DNA from: Candidatus Methylacidiphilales bacterium
GTDB lineage: Bacteria; Verrucomicrobiota; Verrucomicrobiia; Methylacidiphilales; JAAUTS01
Direction: 5' to 3'
Assembly: GCA_028713655.1 (NCBI GenBank)
Contig: JAQTNW010000040.1
Span: forward strand, 1 to 32,984
Length of the DNA stretch: 32,984 nt
In this document: positions 26,127-32,878 of the stretch, piece by piece
How positions within the stretch are numbered: position 1 is the stretch's first letter
Layout: each line of letters opens with the position of its first letter
Program-made: the position numbers and the translations under genes
The notes under the pieces: generated by a model
Told to the model about the DNA's origin: nothing
What the model saw: the letters and a program-made list of their open reading frames with translations, nothing else
Database searches by the model: none

Positions 26127-27212
26127 ATGGGAAAACCTAAATTATTCATTCCGGGTCCGATCCAAGTGTCGGACAAAACATTCAAAGCTTTCTGCCAGCC
26201 GATGATCGGGCACCGATCCAAGGATTTCCAGGAACTCTATGCACGCGTGCAGCCGGGCCTGAAAAAACTTTTTTACACCGAACAACCGGTGTTCGTGAAC
26301 ACGGGTTCCGCGTGGTCTGCGATGGAAGCTTCCCTTCGGAATCTTGTCGGCAAGAAAGTGCTGAACTGCATGAACGGTGCTTTTTCCGACAAATGGTACG
26401 GCGTGGCCAACGCCTGCGGGAAGCCGGCGGAAAAACTGCAGGTGGAATGGGGCCAACCGATTTCGCCGGAGTTGATTGACGCCAAATTGAAGACCGGCGA
26501 GTTCGATGCGATCACGATCATTCACAACGAGACATCGACCGGTACGATGAGCCCGATTGAAGACATCGCGAAGGTACTTAAAAAATATCCGGATGTGGTT
26601 TCCATTGTGGATGTGGTTTCCTCCCTGAGCGTGAAGAAAATCCCGTTTGACGAACTGGGCCTCGACGTGATGCTGGCCGGAACCCAGAAAGCCCTGGCCC
26701 TGCCGCCCGGCGCCTCGGTTTTTGCCGTCTCGGAAAAGGCGTTCAAAAAAGCGGCCCTGCAAAAAGACCGCGGGTATTATCTCGATTTTGTGGAATTCCG
26801 CGCGAACCACGACAAGAACATGACGCCGACCACGCCGTCGATTTCGCATTTTTACGCGTTGGAAAGCAAGCTGGAGGATATTTTCCAGGAAGGGCTGGAA
26901 GCGCGCTACGCCCGGCATCTGGAAAATGCGAAGCTCGCGCGCGCGTGGGCGAAGAAGCACGGGTTCGAGCTGTTCCCGAAGGCCGGGTTCGAATCGATTT
27001 CACTGACCTGCATCAAGAACCACCGGGATGTCGAACTGCCGGCCAATCTTAACAAGTGGCTGAAGCAAAACAAGAATGCGGTGATTGACGGCGGCTACGG
27101 CAAGATCAAGGGCGCCACATTCCGCATTTCGCACATGGGCGACGAAAGCACCGCCAACATCGCCGAGTTGCTCGGCTGGCTGGACGAAGGCCTGAAGACG
27201 CTCGGCGTTTGA
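26127..27212 (+). CDS. Class V pyridoxal-phosphate aminotransferase (alanine-glyoxylate / serine-pyruvate type)
   Basis: The 361-residue protein opens with KLFIPGPIQVSDKTFKAF and IGHRSKDFQELY, the typical start of the alanine-glyoxylate/serine-pyruvate group. The pyridoxal-phosphate lysine is Lys188 in AGTQKALALPPG, and the cofactor-binding aspartate is in SIVDVVSS. HNETSTGTMSPI is also typical of the fold. Substrates cannot be fixed from sequence: serine, alanine, aspartate or phosphoserine with glyoxylate, pyruvate or 2-oxoglutarate are all possible, and some bacteria use such an enzyme for serine synthesis. It stands alone after sucCD, with its own promoter candidate, and is followed by a repeat block. 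Confidence 0.88.
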   Translation: MGKPKLFIPGPIQVSDKTFKAFCQPMIGHRSKDFQELYARVQPGLKKLFYTEQPVFVNTGSAWSAMEASLRNLVGKKVLNCMNGAFSDKWYGVANACGKPAEKLQVEWGQPISPELIDAKLKTGEFDAITIIHNETSTGTMSPIEDIAKVLKKYPDVVSIVDVVSSLSVKKIPFDELGLDVMLAGTQKALALPPGASVFAVSEKAFKKAALQKDRGYYLDFVEFRANHDKNMTPTTPSISHFYALESKLEDIFQEGLEARYARHLENAKLARAWAKKHGFELFPKAGFESISLTCIKNHRDVELPANLNKWLKQNKNAVIDGGYGKIKGATFRISHMGDESTANIAELLGWLDEGLKTLGV

Positions 27213-27440
27213 TCGGATGGAGGGACGGCCTCCGTGCCGTCCCACAAATCCAGGTCCGCGCGTTTTGCTGGCGCAAGTGGCTCGAGGGAAACTGATGTGG
27301 AGTGCGGTGGCAAGCCGATGGTTAAGGAGGCGCGACACCGCTTTGGATTTCCAGGAAAAGACAACTCCGACATCCGTCGCGAGCGAGCTCCAATATGCAT
27401 CGCGAGTAAAAAACGTCCGCCGCGGCGGACGCACTCCAGG
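27213..27440. repeat. Repeat block with two REP-like palindromes
   Basis: GGGACGGC (27222-27229), a 6-nt loop and GCCGTCCC (27236-27243) form one hairpin right after the aminotransferase stop. CGTCCGCCGCGGCGGACG (27414-27431) is a perfect 18-bp palindrome. Between them lie GGAGTGCGGTGGCAAG and GACACCGCTTTGG, which recall TTTGGACTGCG at the edge of the 23757-23855 block. The 300-nt gap to the antitoxin gene holds no credible ORF. Confidence 0.65.
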
Positions 27441-27512
27441 GTGCTGGTGATGCGGTTGCCTTGTCCACCTGAAAACTTGCCTTCACCGGGGCTGAAGGGA
27501 TAAATTAATCCC

Positions 27513-27719
27513 ATGAACATCACTGAGATTCTCGATGAACTGCCTAAACTCAAGGTGGAAGAACGGGATGTGATCCTTCACCGCATTGAGGAATTGGATG
27601 AGCTGGCCAGCCCTGCGATGTTGGCCGCAATCGATGAAGCGGAGGCCTCTCCTGTCGAGAATGACTTGTCGGCGGAAGAGTTGCGCCAGCGGGTGAAGCA
27701 ATGGACGCATACCAAGTAG
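27513..27719 (+). CDS. Small antitoxin-like protein (addiction module component, Unstab_antitox / PF09720-like)
   Basis: The 68-residue acidic protein reads MNITEILDELPKLKVEERDV, then a middle ending in EAEASPVENDLSAEELRQRV. The pattern of an N-terminal helix with EER, a central AAIDEAE and a C-terminal W(A)EELRxRV-like helix is that of the short RelE/ParE-associated antitoxins of the PF09720 type. In full modules the gene overlaps or abuts a ParE-like toxin gene. Here the overlapping downstream gene (19 nt overlap) encodes a membrane protein instead, and no ParE-like ORF is found nearby. It may be an orphan or part of another kind of module. Confidence 0.7.
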   Translation: MNITEILDELPKLKVEERDVILHRIEELDELASPAMLAAIDEAEASPVENDLSAEELRQRVKQWTHTK

Positions 27720-28264
27720 TTGCAACTTTAATTTTGATCGCACTTCTGTGGTTCCAACTTTGGAAGCATGATGGAGTCCTGTCTGGGTTGCCACTTTCCT
27801 TTAGAATTCAAAATGGCCTTGTCACAACAGTCTTGGTGGCTGGCTATGCTGCCACGTTGCCTTCAATCGCATGGGCGCTAACACATTCCGATACTATTTT
27901 GAGTAAACTGTGGGTGCGGGTGGGAATGTTCGACCCGATTATTGCCACGATCATGTGGATATTTACCCAAATTGCCGGTGTGATGGCATTGAGCATGAGT
28001 TTCATGGTGGCCCAAAGAAAAAAGGGAATGAACAAGGTTATGGGAAAGCTGATTCCGTATTTTACCTTCTTTGCTTGGTTTAATTTTTTGATCGGATATC
28101 AAAAATCATCCGGAAACGATGGCGTTGGTTGCTTCGCTATAATCTTTGCTGGAAGCATGCTTCTATTTGGCGTAGTGACGTTTTGGGTGAGAAAATTTTA
28201 CTGTTCAGATAAAGCCGACCAGTTTTTCGATCAAAGACTTGGACCCGACTTAAACTCTATCTGA
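27701..28264 (+). CDS. Five-helix membrane protein of unknown function, overlapping the antitoxin-like gene
   Basis: The 187-residue product has hydrophobic helices at about 6-21, 39-60, 78-105, 117-133 and 143-163 and a polar C-terminus (YCSDKADQFFDQRLGPDLNSI). No family is recognised. Its ATG at 27701 lies 19 nt inside the antitoxin-like gene, in another frame; the next in-frame start (TTG near 27734) would remove most of the first helix. The DNA from about 27720 is visibly more AT-rich than nearby housekeeping genes, suggesting transfer. The first six codons may derive from a lost toxin gene, with the membrane ORF joined to them, or the pair may be a genuine two-gene unit. Nothing in it matches a ParE/RelE fold. 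Confidence 0.65.
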   Translation: MDAYQVVATLILIALLWFQLWKHDGVLSGLPLSFRIQNGLVTTVLVAGYAATLPSIAWALTHSDTILSKLWVRVGMFDPIIATIMWIFTQIAGVMALSMSFMVAQRKKGMNKVMGKLIPYFTFFAWFNFLIGYQKSSGNDGVGCFAIIFAGSMLLFGVVTFWVRKFYCSDKADQFFDQRLGPDLNSI

Positions 28265-28333
28265 CCTGAATCGGGCCAACTCGGAAATCCTCCCCGAGGC
28301 CCCAAACCATTCAAAAATGTGTTTTGAGTGGGA

Positions 28334-28400
28334 GCCTACCGCAACGCGGTAGCGTCTTTCAGCCCAGGGTTGGCGCGAGTCTGCGAGAGCCTACCCTGGG
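28334..28400. repeat. REP-like double hairpin downstream of the envelope cluster
   Basis: CTACCGC (28336-28342), AAC loop, GCGGTAG (28346-28352) forms a tight hairpin. CCCAGGGT (28363-28370) pairs with ACCCTGGG (28393-28400) around a 22-nt loop. GAGCCTACC occurs at both 28333 and 28388. It lies between the convergent ends of the membrane protein gene and the minus-strand envelope cluster, where it could also help terminate transcription. Confidence 0.7.
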
Positions 28401-28407
28401 TACTTAT

Positions 28408-29316
28408 TCAAAAATTCATGCGTTGCATGAGGGCCAGGGCGCATTGCTCGATGATTTCGGCGGAGGTTACCTGGTTGTAGCGCCGTTCCTTGCGGTCGCC
28501 GAAGCGGCGGTTGAAGCCGAAGAGTGAGTTGGAATTCACCTGGGCGAGCTTGACGCCGTCCTTCAGGCTCACGGCGGTCACGGTCAGTTCAAGCCGCACT
28601 TCCTTCTGGTCATCGCCCGAGGGCATGGGAATGACGACGGTCTTCTGCCGGGCGAGCACTTCGATTACAATGTCGGCGGATTTCTGCAATGCCTCCACTT
28701 CCTGCCGTTCCTTGTCGGTCTTGGGAGGGGTGAGGAAATTGGCGTCGGCATCCTTGAATTTGGTCAGGGCCACCTCGGCGATTTTTTGATCCACAATCTT
28801 GCTTCCCGCCTCAAAGAACGGGCGCTGGATGACTTCCTCGATTTCCCGGGCCTGGGCCTCGGTGACCGGAGCCACACCGAGCTCGCGTTCGGTGTTGACG
28901 CGGACTTTGGTGCTTGCGCTATCAATCTGTTCGCCGCCTTTGCCCGTGACGTTGTTGTTCCCGGACTGGTTTTTGTTGTCGTTCCCGATTTGGACGTTGC
29001 TGTTGCCCGTGCTGGGGATGGTGTCGCCCTTGGTTTTGCTGTCGGATTCCACTTCCACGGCATCAAGCATTTCGCCGCGGTTTTTGACCAGCGAACGGTT
29101 GACGTAAACCAGCAATTTGGGTTTGCCGGCTTTTTGGTATTGGGTGCGGAAACCATTCACCGTGCCATCGTAGTCTTCAATCGGCATGGCCGGACCGGTG
29201 GTTGCGGGAGCCGAGCTTTTGGCAACGGGTGGGGGCTGACTGGGTTCGCTATCGCCCCGGACAACGGCAGGCGCAAGGCTGAGGGCCAGCGGCAACAGGA
29301 GGATGCAGGGTTTCAT
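28408..29316 (-). CDS. Secreted/periplasmic protein of unknown function, last gene of the lpoB cluster
   Basis: The 302-residue product starts with a Sec signal peptide (residues 1-21, LLLPLALSLAPAVVRG). Then come a Pro/Ser/Ala-rich stretch, a conserved-looking segment RTQYQKAGKPKLLVYVNRSL, an Asn/Gly-rich insert (about 104-128, GNSNVQIGNDNKNQSGNNN) and an alpha/beta C-terminal half ending AEIIEQCALALMQRMNF. KLLVYVNR and the VRLELTVTAVSLKDG strand pair recall CsgG/LpoB-like folds, but this is only a pattern impression. It starts 10 nt after ycfL and is the fourth gene of the cluster, so a role with the lipoproteins at the envelope is likely. Confidence 0.75.
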   Translation of the reverse strand: MKPCILLLPLALSLAPAVVRGDSEPSQPPPVAKSSAPATTGPAMPIEDYDGTVNGFRTQYQKAGKPKLLVYVNRSLVKNRGEMLDAVEVESDSKTKGDTIPSTGNSNVQIGNDNKNQSGNNNVTGKGGEQIDSASTKVRVNTERELGVAPVTEAQAREIEEVIQRPFFEAGSKIVDQKIAEVALTKFKDADANFLTPPKTDKERQEVEALQKSADIVIEVLARQKTVVIPMPSGDDQKEVRLELTVTAVSLKDGVKLAQVNSNSLFGFNRRFGDRKERRYNQVTSAEIIEQCALALMQRMNF

Positions 29317-29326
29317 ATTTTTGAGA

Positions 29327-29767
29327 TCAGTTGGGACGTGCGAGGTAGCGTACGCGGACGGTGAAATTGCTGGCCTCGGCTGTGAGGGCGCTTTGCTTGT
29401 AGTAAACGGTTTGGCCCGGGGTCAAAGTCAGGGTTTGCCAGGCGGGTTCGCTGCCCACATCGGTATAAAGAACCTGTCCGGCGGGATTGCGGAACAAAGT
29501 CTGGGCCTGGATGTAGAGTGTTTCGTCATTGGTCATGTTGCGCAGGCCGCATTGGACGCTGAGAAAGCCGGCTTCCGTTTTCCCGACCGAGACCGGATTA
29601 TCGGCGGCCAGGACGCGGCGCAAATCCTTGTCGAGATAGACAACCGGAAACCCTTGGGCTTCGGCGGAGCTGGGATCTGACTTGGGGGTGTACGCTCCCT
29701 GGCTGCAGCCCACGAAGAGAGCGGCGGTGGAGAGAGCGAGGCAGGCGAGGATGGATTTGTTAATCAT
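29327..29767 (-). CDS. ycfL: YcfL-like lipoprotein (DUF1425)
   Basis: The 146-residue product has a lipoprotein signal peptide with lipobox LFVGC (Cys21). The body has the DUF1425 pattern: VYLDKDLRRVLAADNPVSVGKTEAGFLSVQCGLRNMT, then LFRNPAGQVLYTDVGSEPAWQTLTLTPGQTVYYKQSAL. YcfL is found next to lpoB in enterobacteria and its function is unknown; the fold suggests an Ig-like domain at the outer membrane. It starts 18 nt after the COG3014-like gene and ends 10 nt before the next gene, so it is mid-operon. Confidence 0.82.
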   Translation of the reverse strand: MINKSILACLALSTAALFVGCSQGAYTPKSDPSSAEAQGFPVVYLDKDLRRVLAADNPVSVGKTEAGFLSVQCGLRNMTNDETLYIQAQTLFRNPAGQVLYTDVGSEPAWQTLTLTPGQTVYYKQSALTAEASNFTVRVRYLARPN

Positions 29768-29785
29768 AAGATTGTTCCTTGCGGA

Positions 29786-31012
29786 TTATTTGAACTGGGC
29801 AAAAGCAATCCTGAATGGCTTGTTGGTCATTTTAGATGAGACGAGGGGAATGGTCAATTGATTCACAACAGTTCCGCCGGCGCTTAAGCCTTCGATTGTG
29901 ACGGTTTGATCCGTGTCGGGGAGGTTTAAATTCAGCAGATAAACGGAGTGGGGAAGGTTGTCCCAGCAACGGATGTCGGCCTGGGGGTTGGAGGTGGCGG
30001 AGAAGATCGCGGTACCCAGCGCGGCCAGGCCCAGGACACCGGAAGAGATGCCGGTGTTGTCCAATTGTGAAGCGGCGATGGCGCCTGCGGCGAGGCCTAC
30101 GGTTGCATTGGCCGTGTCTTCCTTGAACGAGGCCTTGTCCCCCAGGACGTAGTCGATCTTGCGGGTGCCGCGTGTGGTGGCTTGGAAATAAAGATTTTCC
30201 GCCGCAGCGCTGGCGATGGAAGTGTCGGGCGCCACCACATGGATTTGTGTGATGGCCGGGGGCTCTTCCTGAAAATGGAGTTGTTCGCCGTATTTTCCGC
30301 CCCGGAATTTAATCGGTCCCCGTCCCACTTCAACAACGATCAGCGTGTTGGTGTTGGCGTCCGGCGGTGGCACCTCGCCCTGCTTGCTCGGGAATTTTGA
30401 AGCGCGTTGGAGTGCTGCGGCAGCATCATCCGGATAGCCGTTGAGATTGGAGGCCAGAGCCAGGGCCAGTTCGTCGCTGTACCAATCGCCGGAAAAATCC
30501 TTTGCGTCGTCGCCGGTGATGTCCTCGATTTGGGAACGCTTGAAACAGGCTGCGGCGTTGCCGTAGTCGTGGTCGCGCAGGTAGAGCAGGCCGCGGTAGA
30601 AATACAGCGCCGAACGCTCGTAACTTTCGCCCTTGAACCATTTTTCGCGCTCGGCCACAAATTTACTTTTGGCGCGTTCGGCTTGTTTGGCGCCTTCCTG
30701 CATTGACTCCACCTCGCGGATGGCCTGGTCGAAGGTTTCCTTTGCCAGGTCGAAATAGCCGAGGCGCAGCGCCGACAGTCCCCCGCGCATGGCATGCAGA
30801 ACGGAATTCTGGCGGCCTTCGCTGTAGAGGGCGATGAACTCGGGTTTGAGCGGCTCGGGGATTTGCTTTTGCCCGACCATTTGCCGGGCGCTCGCAAGGG
30901 CGGCGGGGTCGATGTCGGTGCCGGAGGCCGAGCGCGGTCCGCTGGAGGCACACGCGGAGAATAGCAAACCGATGACGGAAATTTGAAGGGGGATGAAAAA
31001 GTGTTTGTTCAA
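29786..31012 (-). CDS. COG3014-like lipoprotein with TPR-like helices
   Basis: The 408-residue protein (from TTG at 31012) begins MNKHFFIPLQISVIGLLFSAC, a compact lipoprotein signal with Cys22 in FSAC. This is why this TTG is preferred over the TTG at 31111, which would add 33 odd residues. Residues about 60-230 form TPR-like helical repeats (GGLSALRLGYFDLAKETFDQAIREVE; YFYRGLLYLRDHDYGNAAACFKRSQIED). The C-terminal half is beta-rich with an Ala/Gly-rich hydrophobic stretch. In gammaproteobacteria, proteins of this kind sit next to ycfL and lpoB. No enzyme motif is seen. The gene lies 216 nt downstream of lpoB, separated by an inverted-repeat structure. Confidence 0.78.
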   Translation of the reverse strand: MNKHFFIPLQISVIGLLFSACASSGPRSASGTDIDPAALASARQMVGQKQIPEPLKPEFIALYSEGRQNSVLHAMRGGLSALRLGYFDLAKETFDQAIREVESMQEGAKQAERAKSKFVAEREKWFKGESYERSALYFYRGLLYLRDHDYGNAAACFKRSQIEDITGDDAKDFSGDWYSDELALALASNLNGYPDDAAAALQRASKFPSKQGEVPPPDANTNTLIVVEVGRGPIKFRGGKYGEQLHFQEEPPAITQIHVVAPDTSIASAAAENLYFQATTRGTRKIDYVLGDKASFKEDTANATVGLAAGAIAASQLDNTGISSGVLGLAALGTAIFSATSNPQADIRCWDNLPHSVYLLNLNLPDTDQTVTIEGLSAGGTVVNQLTIPLVSSKMTNKPFRIAFAQFK

Positions 31013-31139
31013 GGGGCTGGCCTGGTATTTTGAAACAACAGTGGAAAGTAATGCGCTGAACCTGTGCCGACTATTGAAAAACTGCTTCAAAATAAAGTGG
31101 TTCCATTTCAAAAAAACCCATTCAAGCGGTTTTGTTTAT

Positions 31140-31230
31140 AACCCGGATGTTGCCGGGCTCCAGTTCATGCCCGGCTTTGGCGGCTCGACTCTTTGCAGGG
31201 GTTTTCAGAAGCGTGTGAAACATCCGGGTT
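31140..31230. repeat. Nested inverted repeats between lpoB and the COG3014-like gene
   Basis: AACCCGGATGT (31140-31150) is exactly reverse-complementary to ACATCCGGGTT (31220-31230), whose last bases lie in the lpoB stop codon. Inside, GCCGGGC (31152-31158) pairs with GCCCGGC (31169-31175). There is no T tract on either strand, so a simple terminator is unlikely. It may be a REP-like unit, an mRNA processing site, or a stabiliser at the 3' end of the lpoB transcript. Confidence 0.6.
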
Positions 31231-31849
31231 AGCGGTACACGCCGCTTTCCCGGCCTTCCTTCTTGATTTCATACTGGTTTTCCCAGACGAGAACGTCCTT
31301 GAAATTCACCAGCTTGAAGGCGATGAGGAAATAATCGCTTTGTCCCTGGCTGGTGGCTGTGGAAATGCCCTGGAGTTCGGCGGTCAGGATGTAATCGTAG
31401 GTCGCGGCCACGCGAGTGGTGTCGGCCGTGCCGTTGCTTTCCACCGCCCCGCTTTCCCGCAATCGCTGTTCCCGTTCGTTGGTTTGGGATGCGGCGTCGC
31501 GGGCCAGGAACTGGACTTTGCCGGCCGCGTATTGCATCAGCGTGCCGCGCAGCTTGGTGGTGTAAAGGGTGGTGTCAATCGGGCTGGCGCTGCGATTGGT
31601 GACCGGTGTGATCAGGATGGTCGGGGGCTTTCCGGCGCTGTTGATGGCCGGAAGGTTGACGATGGACTGGGCGGCCTTTTGCGCCGCTGCGGCGATGTCC
31701 TGGGATTCGACCCCGGTGCCGGCGACCTGCCCTTGCGAATTGGGATCGACATAGCTCACTGCGGGCTGGGGCGCCGAAGAGCAGGAAACGAGCAATAAAA
31801 CGGTTGAGAGCGGGATCAGGGACAGGCTGAGGAAACGTTTGATCATCAT
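31229..31849 (-). CDS. lpoB: LpoB-like lipoprotein (penicillin-binding protein activator family)
   Basis: The 206-residue product has a lipoprotein signal with lipobox LLLVSC (Cys23). The mature domain has the LpoB/PF13036 pattern: SQDIAAAAQKAAQSIVNLP, PPTILITPVTNRSASPIDTTLYTTKLRGTLMQ, then YDYILTAELQGIS and YFLIAFKLVNFKDVLVWENQYEIKK near the end. In E. coli LpoB crosses the periplasm from the outer membrane to activate PBP1B; a partner PBP is not in this window. It leads the minus-strand cluster with the COG3014-like and ycfL genes. A CsgG-like relative is the main alternative. Start at the first of two adjacent ATGs. Confidence 0.85.
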   Translation of the reverse strand: MMIKRFLSLSLIPLSTVLLLVSCSSAPQPAVSYVDPNSQGQVAGTGVESQDIAAAAQKAAQSIVNLPAINSAGKPPTILITPVTNRSASPIDTTLYTTKLRGTLMQYAAGKVQFLARDAASQTNEREQRLRESGAVESNGTADTTRVAATYDYILTAELQGISTATSQGQSDYFLIAFKLVNFKDVLVWENQYEIKKEGRESGVYR

Positions 31850-31904
31850 GGAATCAAAATGGATTTACGGTTGAAGTCAATTTCAAATGCGTGTCACGGA
31901 AAAC

Positions 31905-32060
31905 TGGTTTAACCACGAAGACACCAAGACACGAAGGAAAGGTTTGGAGCAAGTTGCCTTTATCCCCCTGACAAGGGGGAAGAAAAGGGGGTTTGTGTTA
32001 CCAGTGAAACGCACGAAGGAAAGACGGAGGAAATGAAGAATTCAGAATGCAGAAAAACTG
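31905..32060. repeat. Repeat of the 'acgcaaag / gaattcagaatg' family (copy 3, degenerate)
   Basis: This gap contains AACCACGAAGACACCAAG at 31911, ACGCACGAAGGAAAGACG near 32010 and GAATTCAGAATGCAG near 32038; the last is shared with copy 2 (GAATTCAGAATG near 12150). CCCCCTGACAAGGGGG (31965-31980) is a short hairpin. No ORF is credible here. Confidence 0.45.
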
Positions 32061-32090
32061 AAGCCGCTTAAAACCTGAATTGCCTGCGCG

Positions 32091-32480
32091 TCAAAAATTT
32101 GACGGTGCTTTGGAAGCAGATCCGGGTTCTTTCTTGGGCGGTTCCGCGACAATGGGTTTCGGGAAAAAATCCGAAATAATTTTGGCTGCAATCGCATCGT
32201 TGGCAGCGATCCTCTGGAGGTCCGCCTTGAGCGAATCCACAAATTTGGTTTGTTTGCCGTACCGTTTAAGCAATTCCGCCGCTTGCGTGTTTTTCTGAGC
32301 AACGGCTTCCTTGCGTTTCTCCAGGGTGATGATGTCCCGCGCGGTTGAGAAAATCAGCGAGAGCAAAACGACCAGGACAGGCCAAAGAAGGGACTGTCCG
32401 CGTTTGAGTCCCTTTGCGGATTTCGAGCCCGAAGGTTGGTCTTCCGGATCAACAATGAACTGAGGGGTGGATTCATTCAT
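32091..32480 (-). CDS. Single-pass membrane protein with coiled coil, hypothetical
   Basis: The 129-residue product has a polar N-terminus, one hydrophobic helix (about 31-45, LLWPVLVVLLSLIFS), a charged coiled-coil-like stretch (about 50-85, LEKRKEAVAQKNTQAAELLKRY) and a Pro/Lys-rich tail. No family is recognised. It overlaps the upstream gene by 4 nt, so the pair is translationally coupled, and both have the same plan of one helix followed by a periplasmic coil. Confidence 0.7.
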   Translation of the reverse strand: MNESTPQFIVDPEDQPSGSKSAKGLKRGQSLLWPVLVVLLSLIFSTARDIITLEKRKEAVAQKNTQAAELLKRYGKQTKFVDSLKADLQRIAANDAIAAKIISDFFPKPIVAEPPKKEPGSASKAPSNF

Positions 32481-32809
32481 GGCGTTGAAGAAGTTGTGCT
32501 TTGAGGGTCAGAGGTTCCCTTGTCGGGCGCTGTTGTGGCTGTATTTTGTGTGGAGAACCGCACGATAATGCCGTGCTTCTTTAGGATTTCCACAAGGGCC
32601 GGATCACGCGTTGAATCCACAGCGATGCGGCGCACCAATTGTTCGGGGAAGCTGTTAAAGCGGTCTGCCTGGGCGAGCTTGGCCTGATAATCCAATTGTT
32701 GCGCATATGCGACGTCCCAAGCCCGGTACACGACTGTTTGTGCGACCACAAGCGTGGCAAATACCAGCGAGAGGCCCAAAGCCAGGTAACGGGTTATCTG
32801 GTGTAGCAT
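32477..32809 (-). CDS. Small membrane-anchored protein, hypothetical
   Basis: The 110-residue product has an N-terminal hydrophobic segment (about 7-27, YLALGLSLVFATLVVAQTVVY) that is either an anchor or a signal peptide, then a helical stretch and LVEILKKHGIIVRFS, and a Thr/Ser/Pro-rich tail. No family is recognised. Its last 4 nt overlap the next gene. TATTATAA lies just before the ATG on this strand and may be part of a promoter. Confidence 0.65.
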   Translation of the reverse strand: MLHQITRYLALGLSLVFATLVVAQTVVYRAWDVAYAQQLDYQAKLAQADRFNSFPEQLVRRIAVDSTRDPALVEILKKHGIIVRFSTQNTATTAPDKGTSDPQSTTSSTP

Positions 32810-32878
32810 ACGTTATAATAGTGCGAGGCCATTTGTAGGCGTATCTTATGGAATTGTAAAAAACTTTAACAAACAAAT

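Noticed and set aside
29786-31111. 441-residue form of the COG3014-like protein from TTG at 31111
   Set aside because: It would place 33 polar residues before a perfect lipoprotein signal peptide; the TTG at 31012 fits better.
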